Position numbers and translations under genes: made by a program. Shown here piece by piece: positions 53,285 through 62,013 of a DNA stretch of 64,000 bases. Within the stretch, counting starts at the first letter, position 1, and each line of letters starts with the position of its first letter. Source of the DNA: Yoonia sp. (lineage in GTDB: Bacteria > Pseudomonadota > Alphaproteobacteria > Rhodobacterales > Rhodobacteraceae); assembly GCA_029250945.1 (NCBI GenBank), contig JAQXEG010000013.1:124001-188000 (forward strand), given 5' to 3'. The notes below the pieces were generated by a model. The model was not told the DNA's origin, searched no databases, and worked only from the letters and a program-made list of their open reading frames with translations.

Positions 53285-54685
53285 ATGGAACTAATTTTAC
53301 TGCCGGTATTGGCATTGTTGGGCTTGGTCCTGCTGATAGAATTTGATGGCGATGATGACAGCGAACCTGACATCCCGGACCGCCCCGAACCTGAACCCAA
53401 CCCCGACCTGAACCACGAAGAATTTGGCGCGACCGACGACACCACCACCGGTTCAGGCATAACCGATTATCTGTTCATGAACGCAGGCGACGATATGGCC
53501 AGCGGTGGGGCTGGTGACGACGCGATCTTTATGGGCGCCAGACAAGACCAGAGTGTCGAGCTTGGCTAGGATGGATCCTTTGACACTGCTGGCATGGAAG
53601 GTGATGATCTGATCCGTGGCGGTGAGGGTCGTGATATCCTTGTGGATTCAATCGGCGCAAATACGATTTACGGCGACATCGGTTACGACCGGATCAATGT
53701 GGTCGATGATGAAACATCCCCTGACACAGCCGACACTGTGTTTCGCGGGTTTGGCAACGACGCGATCTTTGCCGATGGCGGTGATGTGATCACTGGCGGC
53801 CAAGGTACCGACCGTTTCCAGTTGCTGACAGACCCAGACGGCGACCCTGTGATCATCACCGATTATGAGGTTGGGGATACATTCCTGCTGCGTAATCCCG
53901 ATGGTAGGCTTGTGATTTCCGAACTGATCTGAACTGAGGTTGCAGAAAACGGCTAAGACACCAACCTTTTGGTCGATGGCGATGTTGTTGCGATCCTTGA
54001 GGGTCTGACCGTCGTTGACGAAGACGCATTCGCAAACACCCCTGCCCGTCTTTACTTTGGCACGGCCGAAGATGATGACATCGAAATTGGCGCCTATGGC
54101 GACCGCGTAGTTGGCTTTAGCGGTGATGACGATATCAGCTTTGCCGACGGGGTCGAGGCACGCGATATGACTGTGCAAGCCGGTGCGGGTTCCGATACCA
54201 TCGTGCTTGGGGACGGCGATGATTTCGTTGAGGGCAACCTTGGCGCTGACATCATCATCGACGGCGGCGGCACCGACGAACTATATGGCGGCTATGGAGA
54301 CGACATCCTGATAGTGACAACTGACACCGCAGAGCTGGACGCGGCTGATACTGTGTTCGGCGGCTCTGGCAGTGACATCTTGGCGGGCGACAACGGTGAC
54401 GCGCTGATCGGCGGGACAGGTAATGATGAATTCCTCGTGGATTTGTCCAACCCGATTGCAGAGCCTGTCACGCTTGGTGATCTTGTGCCTACCACCGAAC
54501 AACTCGTCGGCGAAGTCAGCATCGCCCAAGATGCTGTCCCAACCGTTAGTTACGAAACTGCGGCAGGTGGCATTGGCACCAATGTCATCGTTGAGGGGCG
54601 TGTTGTCATCATTCTGATCGGCGTTGACCCCAGCACCCTGAACGCAAGTAACGTGACCATCAACAACACCAATGTCAGCAGCTAA
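53285..54685 (+). pseudogene. RTX-type calcium-binding repeat protein with three in-frame stops
   Basis: From ATG 53285 one frame runs 1.4 kb with a hydrophobic head (MELILLPVLALLGLVLLIEF), an acidic linker, and glycine-aspartate repeats (NAGDDMASGGAGDDAIFMGA, GSGSDILAGDNGDALIGGTG). It is cut by TAG (53567-53569), TGA (53930-53932) and TAA (53954-53956), all in the same frame, and no frameshift is seen. Such proteins are exported by type I secretion or held at the membrane. All three lesions being nonsense is unusual for decay. Confidence 0.85.
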
Positions 54686-54705
54686 CAAGGCCTGATACCG
54701 GATAT

Positions 54706-54740
54706 AAAAGGGCGCTGGGGTTTCCCCTAGCGCCCTTTTT
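54706..54740. terminator. Bidirectional terminator
   Basis: AAAAGGGCGCTGGGG (54706-54720), TTT, CCCCTAGCGCCCTTTT (54724-54739) forms a strong stem with one bulged T, with a T-run after and an A-run before. It ends both the plus-strand RTX pseudogene and the minus-strand dat operon. Confidence 0.9.
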
Positions 54741-54758
54741 CATGCCTGATTGGACGTC

Positions 54759-55616
54759 TCAAACCGCGACTTTGCGGCTTTCCTCCAGATAAATCTCGCG
54801 CAAGCGCGTGGCGACGGGGCCAACTGCGCCAGTGCCGACCGCAGCGCCATCGACCTCAACTACGGGCATCACAAATGTGCTGGCCGATGTGATGAACGCC
54901 TCATCCGCGTCTTGGGCTTCGCCGATGGTAAAGCTGCGTTCTTCGACGGTCATCTGCGCCTCTTTGGCGAACCGCAAAACAGCGGCGCGTGTGATCCCGT
55001 GCAGGATTTCATTACCAAGGTGGCGTGTGATGATCGTGTTGCCCTTGATGATATAGGCGTTGTTGGATGTGCCTTCGGTGACGTGACCATCCTCGACCAT
55101 CCACGCGTCATCACAGCCCGCAGCCTTTGCCATCATCTTGCCCATCGACGGGTAAAGCAGTTGCACAGTTTTGATATCGCGGCGCGCCCAGCGCTGGTCT
55201 TCGATGCTGATAACTTTGATGCCTTTTTGGGCAGCCGGACTATCAGCCAGACCCGGCTTGTTTTGCGTAAACAACACGATGGTCTGCGGCGTATCCTCGG
55301 GCGGATAGGCGAAATCGCGATCATCCGGCGCACCGCGGGTAATCTGCAAATAGATCATCCCTTGGTCGATTTCATTGATGCGCACCAGCTCGCGGTGCAC
55401 CTCTAGCAGGTCATCCTTGGAAATTGGGTTTTCCATACCCAGCTCGGCCAATGACCGTTGCAAGCGAACCGCGTGACCGTCAAAGTCGATCAGCTTGCCG
55501 TCCAAAACGGTCGTCACCTCATAGACACCATCGGCCATCAGAAAACCCCGATCAAAGATGGATACTTTGGCTTCGTTCTCGGCCACATATTCGCCGTTCA
55601 GATATACAGTGCGCAT
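54759..55616 (-). CDS. dat: D-amino-acid aminotransferase
   Basis: A 285-residue class IV PLP enzyme that moves the amino group between D-amino acids and 2-oxo acids, often making D-glutamate. YVAENEAKVSIFDRGFLMAD, RRDIKTVQLLYPSMGKMMAK (with the PLP lysine) and DGHVTEGTSNNAYIIKGNTI are family marks. ATG 55616 (MRTVYLNGEY) has GGGGAT in front and lies 4 bases after dgcA. Branched-chain aminotransferase-like members are the alternative, but the D-glutamate setting favours Dat. Confidence 0.88.
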   Translation of the reverse strand: MRTVYLNGEYVAENEAKVSIFDRGFLMADGVYEVTTVLDGKLIDFDGHAVRLQRSLAELGMENPISKDDLLEVHRELVRINEIDQGMIYLQITRGAPDDRDFAYPPEDTPQTIVLFTQNKPGLADSPAAQKGIKVISIEDQRWARRDIKTVQLLYPSMGKMMAKAAGCDDAWMVEDGHVTEGTSNNAYIIKGNTIITRHLGNEILHGITRAAVLRFAKEAQMTVEERSFTIGEAQDADEAFITSASTFVMPVVEVDGAAVGTGAVGPVATRLREIYLEESRKVAV

Positions 55617-55620
55617 TTGC

Positions 55621-56595
55621 TTATCCCCATAGTCCGGCAGATGGCGCATGCACCCCTGCCTCATCAAATTTCAAAGGCTCATCGCGGTCTTCGGCCAATA
55701 GAAGCGGCCCGTCAAGATCAGTAAACGCCACGCCCTGCGCCAAAATAGTCGCAGGCGCCATTGCAAGTGACGACCCAACCATGCAGCCAACCATCACGCC
55801 GTAGCCCTGCGCAAGCGCCGCCTCTTTCAACGCCAGTGCCTCTGTCAGGCCGCCGGTCTTATCCAGCTTGATATTTACCATATCATATTTGCCGCGCAGC
55901 TTGGGCAATGATGCACGGTCATGACAGCTTTCGTCTGCGCAAACAGGCAACGGACGGTCAATCTCGGCCAGCATATCGTCGGCACCTGCGGGCAATGGCT
56001 GTTCCACCATCTGCACACCAAGGCGGATCAAATGCAGTGCAAGATCGGCATACACATCAGCATCCCACCCTTCATTTGCGTCCACGATAATGCGGCTGTC
56101 GGGCGCACCACGGCGCACCGCCTCAAGCCGGGCCATATCATCGGGCGTGCCAAGCTTGATCTTCAGCAATGGGCGGGCCGCATTCTCGGCCGCCTGCATT
56201 TGCATCTTTTTCGGCGTATCCAACGACAACGTATAGGCCGTGATTTCAGGCTGCGGCGCCGGCAGGTTCAGCAAATCCCAAACCCGCACACCCGCCTTTT
56301 TCGCGGCAAGATCCCAGAACGCACAGTCCAACGCATTGCGCGCCGCCCCTGCGGTCAAGGCATCCGGCAGATCGGCCCAAACCCCATCAAAGGCTTTGAT
56401 CTGACCCGTCACACTCGCCAGCGTTTCATCGTAGCGCGCATAGGGCACGCATTCACCGTGCCCGACAACGCCATCCTCAGCCACCGACACTGTCAACACA
56501 TCCGCTTGGGTGCGTGACCCGCGCGAAATGGTAAACACCTGCGCGAGCCGGAAACTATCTTCGGTGACGTCAATCTGCATCGTGCCCATCGCCAT
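55621..56595 (-). CDS. dgcA: N-acetyl-D-glutamate racemase DgcA (enolase superfamily)
   Basis: A 324-residue enolase-superfamily enzyme of the muconate/dipeptide-epimerase group. LLKIKLGTPDDMARL carries the KxK base, RIIVDANEGWDADVY, VEQPLPAG and PVCADESCHD the Mg ligands, and VNIKLDKTGGL the second lysine. Next to dgcN the expected reaction is N-acetyl-D-glutamate to the L form; without that neighbour it would be called L-Ala-D/L-Glu epimerase. Start may be ATG 56589, where GAGGAAA is better spaced. Confidence 0.87.
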   Translation of the reverse strand: MAMGTMQIDVTEDSFRLAQVFTISRGSRTQADVLTVSVAEDGVVGHGECVPYARYDETLASVTGQIKAFDGVWADLPDALTAGAARNALDCAFWDLAAKKAGVRVWDLLNLPAPQPEITAYTLSLDTPKKMQMQAAENAARPLLKIKLGTPDDMARLEAVRRGAPDSRIIVDANEGWDADVYADLALHLIRLGVQMVEQPLPAGADDMLAEIDRPLPVCADESCHDRASLPKLRGKYDMVNIKLDKTGGLTEALALKEAALAQGYGVMVGCMVGSSLAMAPATILAQGVAFTDLDGPLLLAEDRDEPLKFDEAGVHAPSAGLWG

Positions 56596-56602
56596 TTTCC
56601 TC

Positions 56603-56625
56603 TTGCTAAAAATACCTGCGCCGCA
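56603..56625. repeat. Dispersed intergenic repeat, diverged copy (family A)
   Basis: TTGCTAAAAATACCTGCGCC, then GCAAGC. The AAAATAC box is kept but the GC core has changed. It fills the 38-base gap between dgcN and dgcA. Confidence 0.45.
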
Positions 56626-56633
56626 AGCAAACG

Positions 56634-57635
56634 CTACACTACATCAAGGGCATCAACCAAACGACCTGCACCCTGACGGAACGGATCAACCGCTGGCATG
56701 CCCATGCGGGCTTCGACCTCAGCCAGATATCCTTCAAATTCAGCATCGGACAAATGCTGTGTGTTCACTGAAATACCGACGATCTGACAGGCGGGGTTCG
56801 CCACGCGTGCGATCGGCAGCACCATATCGCGCAGCGCCTCAAGTGATGGCAGGTCATACTCGGGCAGGCCACGCATGTGCGTGCGGGTCGGCTCATGGGC
56901 CAGAACGATTGCATCGGGCTGACCACCGTGGATCAACGCCATTGTCACGCCGGAATAGGACACGTGGAACAGGCTACCCTGCCCCTCAATGTGATCCCAG
57001 TGATCGGCATCATTGTCAGGCGTCAGATATTCCACCGCGCCCGCCATAAAGTCAGCAATCACAGCATCCAGCGGCACGCCACCACCTGTAATCAAGATAC
57101 CAGTTTGGCCAGTTGGGCGGAACGTGGATTTCATACCGCGCTTTTGCATTTCAGCATCCATCGCAAGGCCCGTGTACATCTTACCAACGGAACAATCTGT
57201 CCCCACAGCAAGACACCGCTTGCCTGTGCGGTTTTGACCGTTTGCGATCGGATAGGCGACAGACGGAATACGCACATCAAACAAGGTGCGGCCGTTCACG
57301 CGGGCGGCGGCAACCAGTTCGTCCTCATCGCGCAACAGATTGTGCAAGCCGGATGCGATGTCATAGCCCATGCCAAGCGCCTTGACCAAAATCTCCTTCC
57401 ACGCGTCGGAGATGAACCCACCGCGATTGGCCACACCGATCACCAGCGTCTTGGCACCAGCGGCCAGACCATCTTCTAGCGTCATATCCGCAATGCCCAG
57501 ATCGGCGCCACAGCCATCCATGCGGAATTGACCAACCGCATTTCCGGGACGCCAATCTTTGATGCCCTGCGCCACTTTCGCGGCAAGTTGATCAGGCGCG
57601 TCGCCAAGAAACAAAAGATAAGGTGTCTGGATCAT
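56634..57635 (-). CDS. dgcN: N-acetyltransferase DgcN (DUF1611 family)
   Basis: A 333-residue protein of the DUF1611 family. A Rossmann-like N-terminal domain is followed by a P-loop-like site VGTDCSVGKMYTGLAMDAEM, and by GILITGGGVPLDAVIADFMA and GQGSLFHVSYSGVTMALIHG. In marine bacteria DgcN acetylates D-glutamate and DgcA then makes N-acetyl-L-glutamate, so the pair degrades D-glutamate. The gene starts the dgcN-dgcA-dat run. Confidence 0.88.
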   Translation of the reverse strand: MIQTPYLLFLGDAPDQLAAKVAQGIKDWRPGNAVGQFRMDGCGADLGIADMTLEDGLAAGAKTLVIGVANRGGFISDAWKEILVKALGMGYDIASGLHNLLRDEDELVAAARVNGRTLFDVRIPSVAYPIANGQNRTGKRCLAVGTDCSVGKMYTGLAMDAEMQKRGMKSTFRPTGQTGILITGGGVPLDAVIADFMAGAVEYLTPDNDADHWDHIEGQGSLFHVSYSGVTMALIHGGQPDAIVLAHEPTRTHMRGLPEYDLPSLEALRDMVLPIARVANPACQIVGISVNTQHLSDAEFEGYLAEVEARMGMPAVDPFRQGAGRLVDALDVV

Positions 57636-57791
57636 AGGACCGCTCCGTCAATGTGTGGGATTCTCAATTTCACGCAAAGATATGCGCAGCATCTTGCAAA
57701 AGTCCTGCGATTTTGCGCCTTTCAATCCCGCATTTACACCAATTTCTTCGACAAATCGACATCAAGGCGGGATGTTCTTGTTCGAAACACG

Positions 57792-57813
57792 GTAGGATGG
57801 GTTTTACCCCATC
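57792..57813. repeat. Hairpin repeat with GTAGGATGGGT (family B)
   Basis: GTAGGATGGG, TTTTAC, CCCATC. The first 11 bases equal the complement of 22325-22335. Both copies are hairpins in gaps between genes. The rest of the 244-base gap has a weak GCAAAA/TTTTGC inverted pair (57696-57716) about 60 bases before dgcN. Confidence 0.55.
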
Positions 57814-57822
57814 GCCGAATCC

Positions 57823-57847
57823 AAAAACCCGGGCGCTGCCGCCCAGG
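57823..57847 (-). terminator. Terminator of glnK-amtB
   Basis: On the minus strand CCTGGGCG, GCAG, CGCCCGGG is followed by TTTTT. It lies about 33 bases after the amtB stop. Confidence 0.85.
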
Positions 57848-57879
57848 CTTGCTCTCAAAATATCAGGTAGGGAGGGGTC

Positions 57880-59184
57880 CTAGCCTTTTGAGAATTCTGG
57901 ATAGGCTTCCATGCCCAATTCCGACATATCAAGACCGTTGATTTCGGCCTCTTCGGACACGCGGATGCCGACGACACCCTTCAGGATTGTGAAAGCGATG
58001 AACGACACCACAAAGACAAAGCCGCCAACTGCCGCGAACCCGATGAACTGCGTCCCGAAGGACGTGCCATCCGTGTAAAACGGAACCGCCAGTGTGCCCC
58101 AAAGACCTGCCAGCAGGTGCACTGGGATCGCGCCGACAACATCATCAATCTTCAGCTTATCAAGGAACGGGATCGCAAAGACGACGATCACACCACCCAC
58201 GGCACCGATCCAAAGTGCGCCGAACAAGGTCGGATCAAGCGGACCTGCGGTGATGGACACAAGACCGGCAAGCGCACCGTTCAGGACCATCGTTAGATCG
58301 ACCTTTTTGTACAACAGCTGCGTCATAATCATCGCCGCAATAGCGCCAGCTGCCGCTGCCATGTTTGTGTTGGCAAAAATCTGGGCGATGGCGTCAGCAT
58401 CTTCAATCGTGCCCATCGCAAGCTGCGATGCACCGTTGAAACCGAACCAGCCCATCCACAGGATAAACGTCCCCAGTGTCGCCAGCGCCAGATTGGAACC
58501 AGGCATCGGGATGACACGACCATTCTTATACTTGCCGATCCGTGGGCCCAGAATAATCGCGCCTGCAAGGGCTGCGAAACCACCGGCCACGTGCACAAGC
58601 GTGGACCCTGCAAAGTCAGAGAACCCCATTTGCGACAGGAACCCGCCGCCCCACTGCCAGCTTGCGCCGATTGGGTAAATGACACCTGTCAGCAACGCGA
58701 CAAATGCAATGAACGGCCACAACCTTACCCGTTCCGCCAATGTGCCCGATACGATCGACGCTGTCGTCGCACAGAACATCAACTGAAAGAAGAAATCAGA
58801 TGCGTTGGAATAGCCACCAGCATCAATATCCGTCTTGATATCTTTGGTGCCAAACGCGCCCAAGACATCTTGGATCAGCCAATTCCCGTCGCCTGGATAC
58901 ATAATGTTATAGCCGACCAGCCAATACATAATGGCAGCAATGCCAAACAGGGCGATGTTTTTCGTCAGCTGGGTCGTGACGTTCTTGGACCGGACCAAAC
59001 CGGCCTCTAGCATGGCGAAACCGGCCGCCATCCAGAATACCAAGAACCCGCCGATCAGGAACAGCAGCGTGTTGAAAATGAATTGCGTGTCTGCCAGCGA
59101 TGCGAATTCAGCATCCTGCGCCAGCACAAGGTTCGGGACCAGCATCGCCGCCGCCGAGACCATCAATGTTTTACGAAGTGTCAT
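57880..59184 (-). CDS. amtB: Ammonium transporter AmtB
   Basis: A 434-residue inner-membrane channel for ammonium with a cleaved N-terminal signal (residues 1-22) and eleven helices. The conserved histidines of the pore are in TLVHVAGGFAALAGAI and IPVHLLAGLWGTLAVP, and GFAMLEAGLVRSKN and WMGWFGFNGASQLA are family features. It follows glnK by 24 bases; GlnK is expected to plug the channel when nitrogen is plentiful. Confidence 0.95.
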   Translation of the reverse strand: MTLRKTLMVSAAAMLVPNLVLAQDAEFASLADTQFIFNTLLFLIGGFLVFWMAAGFAMLEAGLVRSKNVTTQLTKNIALFGIAAIMYWLVGYNIMYPGDGNWLIQDVLGAFGTKDIKTDIDAGGYSNASDFFFQLMFCATTASIVSGTLAERVRLWPFIAFVALLTGVIYPIGASWQWGGGFLSQMGFSDFAGSTLVHVAGGFAALAGAIILGPRIGKYKNGRVIPMPGSNLALATLGTFILWMGWFGFNGASQLAMGTIEDADAIAQIFANTNMAAAAGAIAAMIMTQLLYKKVDLTMVLNGALAGLVSITAGPLDPTLFGALWIGAVGGVIVVFAIPFLDKLKIDDVVGAIPVHLLAGLWGTLAVPFYTDGTSFGTQFIGFAAVGGFVFVVSFIAFTILKGVVGIRVSEEAEINGLDMSELGMEAYPEFSKG

Positions 59185-59208
59185 AGTCTGTTTTTCCTTT
59201 GATCTGGC

Positions 59209-59547
59209 TTAAAGCGCGTCGTCGTTGATGTCGCCGGTCCGCACGCGCAGCGCGCTTTCGACGTCGAGGACAAAAATCTTGCCATCTCCGATTTTGCCGG
59301 TCTTGGCGGTATCCGCGATTGTTGTGACCACCCCCTCGGCCATGCTGTCGATCACGACGATTTCCAGCTTGACCTTGGGCACGAAATTCACGGCGTATTC
59401 CGCGCCGCGATAGATTTCCGTATGGCCCGACTGTGTGCCAAACCCCTTGATTTCGGACACCATCAAGCCGCGCACGCCGATTGTGGTCAGCGCCTCGCGG
59501 ACCTCCTCGAGCTTGAACGGTTTGATAGCTGCAATGATAAGTTTCAC
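59209..59547 (-). CDS. glnK: P-II nitrogen regulatory protein GlnK
   Basis: A 112-residue trimeric signal protein. The start is GTG 59547 (VKLIIAAIKPFKLEEVREAL) with AAGGGG in front; longer readings are not real. The T-loop has GHTEIYRGAEYAVNFVPK with the uridylylated tyrosine, and TGKIGDGKIFVLDVESALRV is the nucleotide-binding end. Paired with amtB as in most proteobacteria, it senses 2-oxoglutarate and ATP/ADP. Confidence 0.95.
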   Translation of the reverse strand: MKLIIAAIKPFKLEEVREALTTIGVRGLMVSEIKGFGTQSGHTEIYRGAEYAVNFVPKVKLEIVVIDSMAEGVVTTIADTAKTGKIGDGKIFVLDVESALRVRTGDINDDAL

Positions 59548-59673
59548 GTCATTCCCCTTCGGTTTCAGATCATGCAAACCCACAAGACTGGGTTCGCTTG
59601 TCGATAAGAGGAGCGCGATGCTGCACCTGCAGCAATGATTCAAGGGGCCAAAAATCGGTGAACCCCCCGGAAG

Positions 59674-59692
59674 TTGCACAATTTTTGCACAA
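59674..59692. promoter_or_regulatory. Direct repeats in the glnK/pbp divergent promoter
   Basis: TTGCACAA occurs at 59674-59681 and 59685-59692, 11 bases apart, that is one helical turn on the same face. They lie about 130 bases upstream of both glnK and the penicillin-binding protein. An activator site is possible. I found no good sigma-54 element (GG-N10-GC) in the gap. Confidence 0.4.
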
Positions 59693-59816
59693 ACTCCCCT
59701 TTGTGCTGAAATATTGGGCGTTCGATTGATAGTGCTGGGCGTAATCCCGCTCTCTACAAATCCGCCGCAACCCAATATGGTCGCAAAAAACAGACATAAA
59801 TGTCATTGAGCAGAAC

Positions 59817-61955
59817 ATGAGCAATAATCAAAAACGCGGCCCTCTTGTGGCGGACAAACGCTATTCCAAACCAGCGCCCACCAAAAAGCCTGTGAAAAAG
59901 AAACGCAAACCGGCAGCCCGCAAACCTGCGCGCGGTCCGATCAGCTGGCTTGTGGCCACGATCGCGGGCGCGGTTGGCTTTGTACTGCGGCTGTTCTGGA
60001 AACTGATGTGGCGCGGCGCGGTTGTTCTCGGGCTGATCGTCGGGATCGGCGTCTATTATTTCGCCAGCCAGATGCCCCCGATGGATACGCTTGTCGACGG
60101 GCGTGCGCGCGGGTCTGTGACGATGACGGATAAAACGGGCGCAGTATATGCGTGGCGCGGGGACCAGTTTGGCGGGATGATCACCACCGATACTGTGTCC
60201 AGACACCTCAAGAATGCTGTCGTCGCGTCCGAGGATAAACGGTTCTATCGCCACATCGGCATTTCGCCCCGTGGCATCGCATCCGCCGTGCGCATCAACC
60301 TGCGTGCCGGGCGCGGGCCGCTGTCAGGCAACGGTGGTTCGACCATCACACAGCAGGTGGCCAAGCTGCTGTGCCTTGGCGTGCCTTACGACCCAAACAC
60401 ATGGGATAGCGAAGCCGCGTATGAGGCGGATTGCCGCCGCACGACGCTATGGCGCAAGGTAAAAGAAGCCGTTTTCGCCATGGGAATGGAGGCCGCTTAT
60501 ACCAAGGACGAAATCCTGACGATCTACCTGAACCGCGCCTATCTGGGCGCGGGCAGCCGGGGGTTCGAGGCCGCATCTCAACGCTATTTTGGCAAATCCG
60601 CCGCTAAGGTGACCCCGGCAGAGGGCGCAATGCTGTCCAGCCTGCTACCTGCCCCCACCAGCCGCGCACCCACACGCAACCTGGAGCGCGCACAGCAATA
60701 TGCCGCCGTGGTTGTCGGGCTGATGAAAACCCAAGGGTATCTGTCACAATCCGCCGCAGACGAGGCCCGTGCAAACCCCGCCACCCTATCAGCCGCAGCC
60801 GAGCAGAAGGCGGGCGGATATTTCGCGGATTGGGTCATGGCGTCGGGACCAGAATTTTTCACCCGCAACACCACCGAAGATGTGATCATCCGCACCACGT
60901 TGGACCAGCGCATCCAAAAGGCCGCCGAAGACGGCTTGCAATGGGTGTTCGACAATAAGGTTCGCGCTGGATCAGAGGCGCAGGCAGCCGTCATCGTCAT
61001 GTCCGCTGACGGGGCCGTCCGCGCCATGGTCGGCGGCCGTGACAATACCGTGACGGGCGCGTTCAACCGCGCAACCCAAGCCAAGCGGCAAACCGGATCG
61101 GCGTTTAAACCGTTTGTTTATGCCACCGCGCTTGATCTGGGTATGACGCCCAATGATATGGTTAACGACGTTGCAACCTGCTGGAACGTGCGCGGCTCAA
61201 GCGAATGGTGCCCCAAGAACTACGACAAAAAATTCAAAGGCCCCGTCACACTGACCCAAGCCATCGCCGAAAGCCGCAACATCCCCGCCGTTGTTCTGTC
61301 TGAACAAATGGGCCGCGAAATTGTCCGCAATGTCGCGACAGATTTCGGGATCGAAAGCGATCTGGCAGCGGGTCCGGCCCTTGCGCTTGGTGTATCGGAA
61401 AGCACGCTGATCGAGATGACAGGTGCCTTTGCGGGCATTCTGAATGGTGGGTCGTCCGTGACGCCCTACGGCCTGACCGACCTGCGGTTCCAAGGCGATG
61501 CAGAGCCACTGATGGACAGCAGCGGCGCTGGCATCGGTGAGCGTGTGATCCAGACCACCGCCGCCCGCGAACTGACGTGGATGATGGCACAGGTTGTGCA
61601 ATCAGGGACCGGCCAGCGCGCCAAAATCGACGACTGGGAAATCGCCGGTAAATCCGGCACCACCCAAGCCGCGCGGGACGCTTGGTTCATCGCCTTTACC
61701 GGCGACTATGTGACCGGCGTTTGGATGGGCTATGACGATAACCGCCCGTTGTCGGGCGTCACTGGTGGTGGCCTTCCGGCGGATATCTGGCGCGAAACGA
61801 TGACACGTGTTCTGGCAGGTCAACAGCCGACGCCATTGCCGATGCAGGCCCCCGTCGCCGTCGCGGCACCCACGATCCTAGAAGGCGAGACAGACAATAT
61901 TGTGGCCGACCAAGTGTTACAGGACTTGCTGAACAGCATTCTGAACGGGAACTAG
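59817..61955 (+). CDS. Class A penicillin-binding protein (PBP1 family)
   Basis: A 712-residue bifunctional cell wall synthase anchored by one helix (about residues 43-86). The glycosyltransferase domain has SEDKRFYRHIGISPRGIA (catalytic glutamate near 139), GGSTITQQVAKLLCLG and LTIYLNRAYLGAGSRGFEAA. The transpeptidase domain has TGSAFKPFVYA (nucleophile near 430), SRN and KSGTT near 612. The N-terminus is lysine-rich (KKPVKKKRKPAARKPARGP). mrcA, mrcB or pbpC cannot be told apart with certainty. Confidence 0.93.
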   Translation: MSNNQKRGPLVADKRYSKPAPTKKPVKKKRKPAARKPARGPISWLVATIAGAVGFVLRLFWKLMWRGAVVLGLIVGIGVYYFASQMPPMDTLVDGRARGSVTMTDKTGAVYAWRGDQFGGMITTDTVSRHLKNAVVASEDKRFYRHIGISPRGIASAVRINLRAGRGPLSGNGGSTITQQVAKLLCLGVPYDPNTWDSEAAYEADCRRTTLWRKVKEAVFAMGMEAAYTKDEILTIYLNRAYLGAGSRGFEAASQRYFGKSAAKVTPAEGAMLSSLLPAPTSRAPTRNLERAQQYAAVVVGLMKTQGYLSQSAADEARANPATLSAAAEQKAGGYFADWVMASGPEFFTRNTTEDVIIRTTLDQRIQKAAEDGLQWVFDNKVRAGSEAQAAVIVMSADGAVRAMVGGRDNTVTGAFNRATQAKRQTGSAFKPFVYATALDLGMTPNDMVNDVATCWNVRGSSEWCPKNYDKKFKGPVTLTQAIAESRNIPAVVLSEQMGREIVRNVATDFGIESDLAAGPALALGVSESTLIEMTGAFAGILNGGSSVTPYGLTDLRFQGDAEPLMDSSGAGIGERVIQTTAARELTWMMAQVVQSGTGQRAKIDDWEIAGKSGTTQAARDAWFIAFTGDYVTGVWMGYDDNRPLSGVTGGGLPADIWRETMTRVLAGQQPTPLPMQAPVAVAAPTILEGETDNIVADQVLQDLLNSILNGN

Positions 61956-61973
61956 CGCGGGAAGGCGACTTGC

Positions 61974-61984
61974 GCCTCCGGCGG
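61974..61984. repeat. Dispersed intergenic repeat core (family A)
   Basis: GCCTCCGGCGG followed by GCATATTTCTGCTC, the same 11-mer as 31672-31682 and the complement of 39105-39115. It lies in the 58-base gap after the penicillin-binding protein gene. Confidence 0.55.
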
Positions 61985-62013
61985 GCATATTTCTGCTCCG
62001 AAGAAGGCGGGGG

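Noticed and set aside
12749-54685. Recoding of TAG or another stop codon as an explanation of the broken genes
   Set aside because: All three stop codons occur as lesions, frameshifts are also present, and TAG, TGA and TAA end intact genes normally.
59548-59816. Sigma-54 promoter for glnK
   Set aside because: Candidate TTGGCCCC...TTGC has 14 bases between GG and GC instead of 10.
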